Shown: piece by piece, positions 6,894 to 12,851 of the stretch
Layout: each line of letters starts with the position of its first letter
Position numbering within the stretch: position 1 is the first letter of the stretch
Origin: AC-32 sp035624425
GTDB taxonomy: Bacteria; Actinomycetota; Thermoleophilia; Gaiellales; Gaiellaceae
Reading direction: 5' to 3'
Length of the DNA: 13,548 nt
Assembly: GCA_035624425.1 (NCBI GenBank)
Contig: DASPRN010000022.1
Span: 1-13,548, forward strand
The notes under the pieces: model-generated
What the model saw: only the letters and a program-made list of their open reading frames with translations
The model's database searches: none
What the model was told of the DNA's origin: nothing
Made by a program: the position numbers and the translations under genes

Positions 6894-7115
6894 ATGCGCG
6901 TCGAGATCCACTACTGCCCCACCTGAAGCGGCTACGACACACGGGCCGCGAGTCTCGCGGCCGAGCTGAGCGGGGAGGGGTTCGACGCCGAGGCGATCCC
7001 GGGCAGCAAGGGCCAGTACGACGTGATCGCCGACGGCGAGCTCGTCTTCTCGAAGGCGGAGACCGGGCGCTTCCCCGAGGACGGCGAGGTGCTCGCCGCG
7101 CTCGCTACTTCTTGA
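6894..7115 (+). CDS. SelW/Rdx-family selenoprotein with in-frame UGA (Sec) in a CxxU motif
   Basis: Small thioredoxin-fold redox protein of 73 residues, read from ATG 6894 through TGA 6924-6926 as selenocysteine to the true stop TGA 7113-7115. Residues 1-14 read MRVEIHYCPTUSGY, so the redox pair is Cys8 and Sec11, exactly where SelW/Rdx proteins carry CxxC or CxxU at the end of the first strand. The rest also fits the family: helix with RAASLAAEL (17-25), AIPGSKGQYDVIADG (34-48), and the highly typical ELVFSKAETGRFPEDGEVL (49-67). After the TGA the frame stays open, in family register and GC3-saturated for 62 codons, so this is not a random or decayed ORF. A hairpin with SECIS geometry follows the TGA. 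The gene starts 2 nt after marR; GGGG at 6883-6886 may serve as ribosome site. Selenocysteine genes (selA, selB, selC, selD) are not in the window. The alternative is a Cys-to-stop mutation or sequencing error (TGC to TGA), which I consider less likely. Confidence 0.85.
6944..6962 (+). promoter_or_regulatory. putative bacterial SECIS element (selenocysteine insertion hairpin)
   Basis: GGCCGCGA-GTC-TCGCGGCC is a perfect 8-bp stem with a 3-nt loop. The loop begins 25 nt after the TGA at 6924-6926 and its first base is G. This agrees with the known bacterial SECIS pattern: a small apical loop with an early G, about 16-37 nt from UGA, inside the coding sequence, bound by SelB. A lower stem CGGCT (6929-6933) with AGCTG (6964-6968) can form, with one G-U pair and a large one-sided bulge. 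The Ser20 codon in the loop region is AGT and the Thr16 codon before the stem is ACA. These are the only A/T-ending codons between the start and residue 70, which suggests the RNA shape, not codon bias, is constrained. Confidence 0.7.
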
Positions 7116-7120
7116 TCGGG

Positions 7121-7134
7121 TTGCCCGCGGGCAA
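7121..7134. terminator. palindrome between convergent genes (possible terminator)
   Basis: TTGCCCGCGGGCAA is a perfect 14-bp palindrome, able to form a 5-bp stem with a CGCG loop, 5 nt after the selenoprotein stop. It lies in the 80-bp gap facing the end of the methyltransferase gene. No U-tract follows. The rest of the gap (7135-7195) holds nothing I can assign. Confidence 0.35.
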
Positions 7135-7195
7135 GAGCACGTACCAGGCACCAAGGTGAGCCATGGAGCCAGGTCTTGCTGTGAGAGTGGCGGCG

Positions 7196-7897
7196 TCAGC
7201 GCTTCTCGAGCAGGTACCAGCCGAGGTCGGCGGTGTAGCCGCGTGGGGCCAGCGTCTTCGCGCGCTCGCGGGCCTCGCCCTCGCAGCCTGCCAGGTCGAG
7301 GTAGGAGTCGAGCTCGCGCCGCTCCTGCTCGTACTCGGCGCGAATGAGCACGAGGCCGTTCGACTCGAACAGGCCGCGCAGGTCGACGTCGGCCAGGGTG
7401 CGCGTGTGGGTGGGGTCGCGGGCCTGCTCGAAGCGGTTCAGCTCGACCGCGGCCAGCGGGTCGACAGGCGCGATCTGGTCGACTACGAGCAACCGCCCGC
7501 CCGAGCGGGTGACCCGCACGAGCTCGGCCATCGCCAGCTCCGGCCTGGGCAGGTGGTGAAACGTACGCAGCGTCCCGGCCAGGTCGAACTCGCCGTAGCC
7601 GAACGGCAGCGCGGTCGCGTCGCCCTCGACGAAAGTCGCGTTCGGGACCTGCGCGGCCCGCTTCCGCGCCTGCTCGAGCAGCTCGGGGACGACGTCGACG
7701 CCGACCACCTCGCGCACGTGCGGCGCGAGGGCGAAGGCCAGCGCTCCCGTGCCCGTGCCGGAGTCGAGCGCCCGCTCCTCGCCCGTGGGTGCGAGGAAGT
7801 GGACGATCTTCTCCTCGAGCTCCGCGGCCCGCGCGTCCTGTAGCTCCGCTATCCGTTCAGCCGTCCTGCCGAACCGCTCGCGCGTTACGTCGTGCAT
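7196..7897 (-). CDS. class I SAM-dependent methyltransferase (UbiE/Methyltransf_11 type)
   Basis: Transfers a methyl group from S-adenosylmethionine to an unknown small-molecule or lipid-like acceptor; 233 residues, cytosolic. Motif I is LDSGTGTGALAFAL (44-57), the acidic residue that binds the ribose is Asp68 in VVGVD, and motif II is GDATALPFGYGEFD (92-105). These are followed by FHHLPRPELAMAELVRVTRSGGRLLV (113-138 in shorthand: His-rich motif then Gly-Gly loop). The pattern matches the UbiE/Coq5-like Methyltransf_11 group, but nothing fixes the substrate. The ATG at 7897 gives MHDVTRERFGRTAERI, a normal start for the family, and overlaps the 3' end of the nucleotidyltransferase gene by 41 nt. 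A much longer open frame runs upstream across the opposite reading of the neighbour and is not real. It is the last gene of the minus-strand string. Confidence 0.87.
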   Translation of the reverse strand: MHDVTRERFGRTAERIAELQDARAAELEEKIVHFLAPTGEERALDSGTGTGALAFALAPHVREVVGVDVVPELLEQARKRAAQVPNATFVEGDATALPFGYGEFDLAGTLRTFHHLPRPELAMAELVRVTRSGGRLLVVDQIAPVDPLAAVELNRFEQARDPTHTRTLADVDLRGLFESNGLVLIRAEYEQERRELDSYLDLAGCEGEARERAKTLAPRGYTADLGWYLLEKR

Positions 7898-8888
7898 AGT
7901 CGAGCGCCTCCTCTTTGGTGGCGATCGTACCGGCCGCGCGCTCTTCCTCGATCTCGGCGAGCAAGCGGCCGATCTCCGGGCCAGGCGGGAGGCCCAGCTC
8001 GTCGCCGCGCAACAGCGGCGCTGCCGGATCGGCGTGGCGCGCCTCTTCGACGGCACCCGCAAGCTCGTCCGCGCCGAGGAACGCGAGCGCGTCGAGCGCC
8101 CACGGTTCCGTCGCGCGGCGGAAGCGGTGAATCGAGCGCGCGTCCCCATCTGGCCGCTCGGCCCGCAAGAGCGCCCGCGCGTAGCGGCGGAGCTCGTTCG
8201 AGACCGGCAGCCGGCGCAGGTTCTCGCCGAAGGCAGCGACGAGGCGGTAGTCGGGCGAGTCGACGCGGTCGAGCCGGTCGGTGATCGCACCGCCGAGCGG
8301 CTCGAGCAGCCCGAGCTCGTCGAGACGCCGGTAGCCGCCGGACGAGAGGCGGCGCAGCTCTGCGAGTGTCCGCTCGCCCGCCGGCCGCGTGACGAGGGCG
8401 GCGTGCTCTCGCACCAGGCGCTCGGTTTCGTCATCCAGCCGCAGATCGAGCTCGTCCTCGAGCCGGACGGCGCGCAGCAGCCGGAGCGGGTCGTCCTCGA
8501 AGACCGACTCGCGGACCGCGCGCAGGCGGCCGGCGCGGAGGTCCTCCTCCCCGCCGAACGGGTCGACGGGGTCGCCCCCGGCCAGCGGGCGGGCGATCGC
8601 GTTGAGGGTGAAGTCGCGGGTCGCCAGGTCGTCCTCGACCGAGCCTGGAAGCGGCGTGAAGTCGACCGTGCGGCCGCCCTCGAGCGCAACCCGCCAGGCG
8701 CCGAAGCGCTCCGAGAGCGGGAAGGGCGCGCCGCCCGAGCGCTTCGCATAGGCCCGCGCCGCGCCGGCCGGGTCCCGCACCGCGATGTCGAGGTCGACCA
8801 GCTCGCGCCCGAGCAGCTCGTCGCGGACGGCGCCGCCGACGACCCACGCCTCCTCCCCGGCCAGCACCTCGCGCGCGGCCTCAAGCAT
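7857..8888 (-). CDS. CCA-adding enzyme / poly(A) polymerase family tRNA nucleotidyltransferase (short form)
   Basis: Class II nucleotidyltransferase expected to add or repair the 3' CCA end of tRNAs; poly(A) polymerase or CC-/A-adding activity cannot be excluded. The head domain shows VVGGAVRDELLG (16-27), the metal-binding pair Asp32/Asp34 in VDLDIAV, and RDFTLNAIA (91-99). The neck shows DPLRLLRAVR (133-142), which belongs to the nucleotide-selecting region. The protein has 343 residues, shorter than the usual actinobacterial enzyme of about 450-480, and I see no HD phosphohydrolase domain at the C-terminus. I chose ATG 8888 over an in-frame start at 8963, because the extra 25 residues are Arg/Ser-rich shadow sequence. 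This ATG overlaps the alr stop in ATGCTTGA and has GGTGG upstream. Genes encoding this family are rarely beside alr; co-expression looks like simple overlap. Confidence 0.83.
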   Translation of the reverse strand: MLEAAREVLAGEEAWVVGGAVRDELLGRELVDLDIAVRDPAGAARAYAKRSGGAPFPLSERFGAWRVALEGGRTVDFTPLPGSVEDDLATRDFTLNAIARPLAGGDPVDPFGGEEDLRAGRLRAVRESVFEDDPLRLLRAVRLEDELDLRLDDETERLVREHAALVTRPAGERTLAELRRLSSGGYRRLDELGLLEPLGGAITDRLDRVDSPDYRLVAAFGENLRRLPVSNELRRYARALLRAERPDGDARSIHRFRRATEPWALDALAFLGADELAGAVEEARHADPAAPLLRGDELGLPPGPEIGRLLAEIEEERAAGTIATKEEALDYARRNARAVRQDG

Positions 8889-9903
8889 CCACGACCACCC
8901 GCCGCGCCCGGCGCGGGTCGGAGACGACGCCCGTCGTGAGCTCGTAGTTGATCGTCCCGGCAACCGCGGCGTGCGTCTCGGCCAGAACGCCCTGCCCGAG
9001 GATCGTCACCGGCGCGCCGACCGGCTCCTCGTGCTCGAGCTCAATCGCGAAGGCGTCCATCGAGACCGTCCCGACGACCGGGCGCAGCTCGCCGCCGACG
9101 CGCACCTCCGTCCCCGTGAGATCGCGCCGGAACCCGTCGCCGTAGCCGACCGGCACGAGCCCGATCCAGGTCGGCCGCTCGGCGACGAACCGGCGTCCGT
9201 AGCCCGCGCTTTCGCCCGGCTGCAACAGCTTCACCTGCGCGAGGTAGCTGTGCCAGGAGAGCGCCGGCTCCAGCCCATCCGCAGCCGGATCCCCGCCGAA
9301 GGGCGAGAGCCCGTAGAGCGCGATCCCGCAGCGCGCGGCATCGAAGCGGGCCGAGGGCATGCGCAGCGCCGCGGCGCTGTTGGCCGCGTGGCGCATGAGG
9401 TCGGAGTAGGACTCGGTCGCCTCGCGGAAGCGCTCGACCTGCTGCTCGGCGAAGGCCGGGTCGGTGTCGGCGGTCGCCAGGTGCGTCATCAGGCCGACGA
9501 CCTCGGCCGAGAGCGCCGGCAGCTCGGAGAGCCCCCAGCGGCCCATGCCGGTGTCGAGCTTCAGGTGGACGCGCACGCCCTCCGGAAGCTCCTCGTCCCA
9601 GACCGCGAGCTCGAGCTTGGCCTCCCGCGCCTCGGCGACCTCGCGGCTCGACGACGTCGGCCCCATGACCAGGATCCGGACGAGCGAGAACTCGCGGCGC
9701 AGCTCGAGCCCCTCGGCGACGGTGGCGACGCAGAGCGCACCGGCGCCCTCGTCGACTACCGCGCCGGCGACATCGACCGCGCCGTGGCCGTACCCGTTCG
9801 CCTTGACGACCGCCCAGAGCTGCGCGCCTTCGAGCACGCGCAGCAGCGTCCGCGCGTTCCGCCGGACCGCGCCGAGGTCGACGGTCAGCTCAGACCGGTG
9901 CAT
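8881..9903 (-). CDS. alr: alanine racemase
   Basis: PLP enzyme that interconverts L- and D-alanine and supplies D-Ala for peptidoglycan; 340 residues, a little shorter than the usual 360-390. The PLP lysine is Lys34 in VVKANGYGHG. Also visible are KLDTGMGRWG (115-124), HAANSAA (172-178), RCGIALYG (191-198), the catalytic Tyr235 in ESAGYGRRF, and PVGYGDGFRR (251-260) with VGTVSMD (277-283) from the C-terminal beta domain. Start ATG 9903 is preceded by a strong ribosome site, GGGAGG, 5 nt away, which lies in the 3' end of the ATPase gene; the two genes overlap by 14 nt. In many actinobacteria alr sits with acpS and nnr, as here, but the ATPase gene separates it from nnr. Confidence 0.95.
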   Translation of the reverse strand: MHRSELTVDLGAVRRNARTLLRVLEGAQLWAVVKANGYGHGAVDVAGAVVDEGAGALCVATVAEGLELRREFSLVRILVMGPTSSSREVAEAREAKLELAVWDEELPEGVRVHLKLDTGMGRWGLSELPALSAEVVGLMTHLATADTDPAFAEQQVERFREATESYSDLMRHAANSAAALRMPSARFDAARCGIALYGLSPFGGDPAADGLEPALSWHSYLAQVKLLQPGESAGYGRRFVAERPTWIGLVPVGYGDGFRRDLTGTEVRVGGELRPVVGTVSMDAFAIELEHEEPVGAPVTILGQGVLAETHAAVAGTINYELTTGVVSDPRRARRVVVDA

Positions 9904-11032
9904 CCTCGCCTCCCGCCCCGCCCTGCTGGACGTCGCGGAGCCAGAGCTCGAAGAGCGGGTCGACGAAGACCGTCCGCCCGTTCTCCTCCTCGAGCTCGCC
10001 CTTCGCCAGCAGCGAGCGCACGGCGTAGTGCGCGCCCGACTTCTTCAGGTCGACGGCGCCGAGCGCTCGGGCGCCGTAGGGCGCGTCGGGGAAGAGCGCG
10101 ACCGCCCGCAGAGCCCGCTGCTCGTTGGCCTCGAGCCCGCGCCAGAGGGCGTCGAACTCGGCGGCGACCTGGTTCCGCGTTCGCGCGAGCGCCGCCTGCC
10201 AGTCGTCCTCGTCGGCGGCCTTGCCCGGGTCGACCTCGTCCCAGAGCCGGTGCGCGAGCAGCATCGCCCGCTGCGGATGCCCCTTGCCGGTCGCGAGCAG
10301 CGCGTCGAGGACGCGGTCGGCGCCGCGCCCGGTGCGCGCGAAGCGCTCGGCGATGTAGGCGGCGATCTCGTCGTCGGGAAGGCGGCCGAGCCGCAGCGGC
10401 TCGGCCTGGCCGTAGAGCGGTCGTCCCTTGACGTCGAACAGCTCGCGCATCATCCCCGGCTCGGAGCCGCAGAAGATGTACGAGGCGACCTCGCCCTGGT
10501 GCTGGATGTGGCTGCGGAGGAGCTTGTCGAAGTCGCCGACCTTGACGATGTCCTGGAACTCGTCGAGCGCGACGAGCACACGGGAGCCGCTGCGCTCGGC
10601 GACGCGCTCCGGCAGGTCGAGCAGCGCGTGGAGCGCGGGCAGCGGGTCGGTCCGCGGCTCGAGCTGGAGCTTGACGGAGATACCCGGCGCGCCGAGCGAG
10701 AGCCCGAGCCCGGTCGTGCGCAGGATGCTCTCGATCGTCTTGCGGATCGGGCCGTGCAAATGCGCGTAGGCGCGCTCGATCCGGATGGTGACGTCCGCGA
10801 AGCTGAGCACGCCGTAGAGGTCGACGAGCACGGGCACTAGCTCGCCGCCGCGCGCGGCCTCGGCGAGCGCCTTGCGGAGGAGGCTCGTCTTGCCGAAGCG
10901 CCGCGGCGCGTAGAGGCGGACGTAGTGCCCGCCGCCGGCCAGCGACAGCAGCTGGCTGATCTCCGGCTCGCGGTCGAGCACGTCCTCGGGCGCCACCGGC
11001 CGCGAGTAGACGAAGGGGTTGACGTCGGCCAC
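9890..11032 (-). CDS. AAA/STAND-type ATPase (ATPase_2, archaeal-ATPase-like)
   Basis: P-loop ATPase of 380 residues; no defined function is known to me. Walker A is YAPRRFGKTSLL (41-52, Lys48, Thr49), Walker B is RVLVALDEFQDI (151-162, Asp157, Glu158), and a sensor-1-like strand is YIFCGSEPG (185-193). The KGHPQRAMLLAHRLWDE segment (250-266) and a C-terminal winged helix (about 300-370), ending in VDPLFELWLRD, are typical of the ATPase_2/MNS group of STAND-like ATPases. Such proteins are often DNA-associated or signalling switches and many are mobile or defence-linked; that role is inference. The start is GTG at 11032. A TAGCGT box ends 6 nt before it, so a leaderless transcript is likely. 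Two tandem palindromic repeats lie just upstream. It sits between nnr and alr in what is otherwise a housekeeping gene string. Confidence 0.85.
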   Translation of the reverse strand: MADVNPFVYSRPVAPEDVLDREPEISQLLSLAGGGHYVRLYAPRRFGKTSLLRKALAEAARGGELVPVLVDLYGVLSFADVTIRIERAYAHLHGPIRKTIESILRTTGLGLSLGAPGISVKLQLEPRTDPLPALHALLDLPERVAERSGSRVLVALDEFQDIVKVGDFDKLLRSHIQHQGEVASYIFCGSEPGMMRELFDVKGRPLYGQAEPLRLGRLPDDEIAAYIAERFARTGRGADRVLDALLATGKGHPQRAMLLAHRLWDEVDPGKAADEDDWQAALARTRNQVAAEFDALWRGLEANEQRALRAVALFPDAPYGARALGAVDLKKSGAHYAVRSLLAKGELEEENGRTVFVDPLFELWLRDVQQGGAGGEDAPV

Positions 11033-11038
11033 GTCCTC

Positions 11039-11044
11039 ACGCTA
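11039..11044 (-). promoter_or_regulatory. putative -10 box of the ATPase gene (leaderless)
   Basis: On the minus strand TAGCGT (TANNNT) ends 6 nt before the GTG start, the same spacing as at the marR gene. GAGGA sits directly against the start codon, too close for normal Shine-Dalgarno use. A weak -35 candidate (TTCAGT, 11063-11068 on the complement) falls inside the first repeat unit. Confidence 0.4.
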
Positions 11045-11051
11045 GCAAGCT

Positions 11052-11093
11052 GGTTCGACGGAACTGAACCAATCGGTTCGAATGGACTGAACC
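11052..11093. repeat. two tandem 19-bp palindromic repeats (candidate operators) upstream of the ATPase gene
   Basis: Unit 1 at 11052-11070 is GGTTCGACGGAACTGAACC and unit 2 at 11075-11093 is GGTTCGAATGGACTGAACC. They match at 16 of 19 positions with a period of 23 bp. Each has inverted arms GGTTC...GAACC, and the junction forms another palindrome, GAACC-AATC-GGTTC. The array fills the gap between the nnr stop and the ATPase promoter and covers the place of the -35 element, as expected for a dimeric repressor. The stretch is clearly richer in A and T than its surroundings. Confidence 0.6.
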
Positions 11094-11096
11094 GGC

Positions 11097-12455
11097 TCAG
11101 CGGTCGAGCACGAGCGGGAGCGCGCCGATCAGGTCGCTCGCGACGGCGCCCGCCTGCGGGACCTCTCGCGAGGCGAGCTGGTGGGCGGTGGCCGCCGCCG
11201 CGGCCGCGAGGCGGGCCTCGAGCCCTTTGGCGAGGAACGCGGCCACGATCCCGGTCAGGACGTCGCCGCTGCCGGCGGTCGCGAGCGCCGGCGTGCCGAG
11301 CGAGCAGACCCAGACGCCCTCGCCGGGCGCGGCGACCAGCGTGTCGGCGCCCTTCAGCAGGCAGACGCAGCCGAAGCGTTCGGTCACGCGGCGAGCGGCC
11401 TCGAGCCGGTGCGCGGCAACCCAGCTCGAGTCCTCGCCGAGCAGGCGTGCGAGCTCGCCCTCGTGCGGCGTGAGCACCGTCTCGCCGGAGCGTGAGAACG
11501 GCTCGAGCCCGAAGAGCCCGTCCGCGTCCACGACGACCGGGACGTCGAGCTCGGCCAGCAGCCGCGCGACCACCTCGTGCGGACCGTCGCCCCGGCCGAG
11601 CCCCGGCCCGAGCGCGACCGAGCCCGCCTTCCGGGCGAACTCGGCGATCGGCTCGACGGCGCGCGGCGAGATCCGGCCGTCCTCCTCGGGGCAGGCAAGC
11701 TTGACCGCCTCCAGCAGCCGCTGCTCGAACACGGGCAGGGTCGAGCTGGGCCCCGCGACGGCGACGTAGCCGGCGTCCGCGCGGAACGCGGCCTCGGCGG
11801 CGAGGCTCGGCGCGCCGGTCAGCCCGCGCGAGCCGCCGACGACGAGCACCGTCCCGGCCGAGTACTTGTTCTGGTCGGCCCGCTTCCGAGGCACCCGCTC
11901 GAGGATCTCGGCGGTGACGAGCCGGTGCTCCGTCTCGGCCGGCTCGAGCCCGATGTCCGCGACGACCACCTCACCCGCGTGGAAGCGTCCCGGCGCGACC
12001 TCGAGCCCGACCTTGCGCCCGTGCATGGTCACCGTCACGGTCGCGTCGACGCAGGCGCCTGCAACCTCGCCGGTCGAGGAGTCCACGCCGGAGGGCAGGT
12101 CGACCGAGACCACCGGCGCCCCGGCCGCGTTGATCGCCTCGATCTTGCGCGCGGCGTCCTCGCGCGGCTCGCCGTGGAAGCCCGTGCCGAAGAGCGCGTC
12201 GAGGATCACGTCGGCGCCCTCGACCTCGTCGCTCACGACCGCCTCGCGGCCCGCCGCGGCGATCACGTCGACCGCGATCCGCCCGTCGCCGCCGTTCGCG
12301 CCCTTGCCGCAGACCGCGACGAACCGCCGCGCGTCCGGGAAGCGCCGCATCGCCTCCTCGGCCACGACCCGGCCGGCCCGAGCCATCAGCTGGTCGACGT
12401 CGTGGCCCGCCTCGGCCTGCTTCATCTCCTCGGCGGTGTAGAGCGGTTCAAGCAT
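11097..12455 (-). CDS. nnr: bifunctional NAD(P)HX repair enzyme (epimerase + ADP/ATP-dependent dehydratase)
   Basis: Repairs hydrated NADH/NADPH: the N-terminal YjeF_N domain epimerises (R)- to (S)-NAD(P)HX and the C-terminal ribokinase-like domain dehydrates the S form at the cost of ADP (bacterial type). The 452 residues hold both domains complete. The first (about 1-190) shows NGGDG (54-58), DALFGTGF (86-93) and DLPSGVD (119-125). The second (about 195-452) shows NKYSAGTVLVVGGS (196-209), GPGLGRG (283-289), TPHEGE (329-334), LLKGADT (366-372) and GSGDVLTG (395-402). I chose ATG 12455, which overlaps the acpS stop in ATGCTTGA and gives MLEPLYTAEEM, the usual start. A TTG at 12470 would add five residues. 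The fused form next to acpS is common in bacteria. Confidence 0.95.
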   Translation of the reverse strand: MLEPLYTAEEMKQAEAGHDVDQLMARAGRVVAEEAMRRFPDARRFVAVCGKGANGGDGRIAVDVIAAAGREAVVSDEVEGADVILDALFGTGFHGEPREDAARKIEAINAAGAPVVSVDLPSGVDSSTGEVAGACVDATVTVTMHGRKVGLEVAPGRFHAGEVVVADIGLEPAETEHRLVTAEILERVPRKRADQNKYSAGTVLVVGGSRGLTGAPSLAAEAAFRADAGYVAVAGPSSTLPVFEQRLLEAVKLACPEEDGRISPRAVEPIAEFARKAGSVALGPGLGRGDGPHEVVARLLAELDVPVVVDADGLFGLEPFSRSGETVLTPHEGELARLLGEDSSWVAAHRLEAARRVTERFGCVCLLKGADTLVAAPGEGVWVCSLGTPALATAGSGDVLTGIVAAFLAKGLEARLAAAAAATAHQLASREVPQAGAVASDLIGALPLVLDR

Positions 12456-12807
12456 CGGCGACGAGAGCAACCGCCTGGGCGAGCTCGCGCGAGTGGGTCA
12501 TCGAGAGATCGATCTTCCCGGCGCCCACGCGCTCGGCCCACGCCTTCGTCTTGCCGCTCAGCGTCACGCCGGGCTTCGGCCGGCCGGCGATCTCGACCTC
12601 GTGCCAGTTGAAGTTCATGCCCGAGCCGAGCGCCTTGCCGACCGCCTCTTTGCCCGCAAAGCGCGCGGCGTAGTGCTGCGGCGGGTTCGGCTTGGAGTCG
12701 CAGTACGCGCGCTCCCGCTCGGTGAAGCAGCGCTCGCGGAAACCCGGGTGGCGCTCGAGCACGCGCGCGATCCGCGCGATCTCGATCAGGTCCACACCCA
12801 CCCGCAC
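12448..12807 (-). CDS. acpS: holo-[acyl-carrier-protein] synthase
   Basis: Transfers 4'-phosphopantetheine from CoA to the serine of acyl carrier protein, activating fatty acid synthesis; 119 residues, the normal AcpS size, active as a trimer. It shows GVDLIEIARI (4-13) with the Mg-binding Asp6, CFTERERAYC (27-36), RFAGKEAVGKALG (49-61) with Glu54 and Lys58, and the C-terminal SMTHSRELA (102-110) with His105. The start is GTG at 12807 (MRVGVDLIEI); in-frame GTG codons shortly after it would remove the conserved first strand. No clear ribosome site is seen, but a 14-bp palindrome lies 3 nt upstream. The nnr start overlaps its stop. It is linked in function to fabI elsewhere in the window. Confidence 0.95.
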   Translation of the reverse strand: MRVGVDLIEIARIARVLERHPGFRERCFTERERAYCDSKPNPPQHYAARFAGKEAVGKALGSGMNFNWHEVEIAGRPKPGVTLSGKTKAWAERVGAGKIDLSMTHSRELAQAVALVADA

Positions 12808-12809
12808 AG

Positions 12810-12823
12810 CGTCAGCCCTGACG
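12810..12823. promoter_or_regulatory. palindrome directly upstream of acpS
   Basis: CGTCAG-CC-CTGACG is an inverted repeat with 6-bp arms placed 3 nt before the GTG start of acpS. It could be an operator or an RNA hairpin hiding the start. No protein in the window can be assigned to it. Confidence 0.3.
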
Positions 12824-12851
12824 ACCAGCGCATCGACCGGTCATTTCCGAC

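Noticed and set aside
6894..6926. Reading the SelW-like gene as a pseudogene cut by a nonsense mutation
   Set aside because: The stop falls exactly on the Sec/Cys position of CxxU, the rest of the gene is intact and a SECIS-like hairpin follows. Kept as an alternative only.
7156..7843. Plus-strand open frames opposite the methyltransferase
   Set aside because: Low-complexity antisense frames without domains; the minus strand encodes a clear SAM-binding fold.
7196..8884. A 562-codon minus-strand frame that would fuse extra sequence to the methyltransferase
   Set aside because: The upstream part is the off-frame reading of the nucleotidyltransferase gene, Arg/Ser-rich and without domains. The methyltransferase starts at 7897.
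8889..8963. Longer N-terminus for the nucleotidyltransferase from 8963
   Set aside because: The added residues are Ser/Arg/Gly-rich shadow sequence of alr. ATG 8888 sits at the alr stop and gives a normal family N-terminus.
11066..11079. LexA/SOS box
   Set aside because: The actinobacterial SOS box has GAAC-N4-GTTC. Here the GAAC and GTTC arms are 6 nt apart (GAACC-N4-GGTTC), so it does not match.
11071..11085. tRNA T-arm-like sequence GGTTCGAAT, possible tRNA end or attachment site
   Set aside because: The flanking bases do not pair into a T-stem and no other tRNA arms are present. The motif is part of the tandem repeat.
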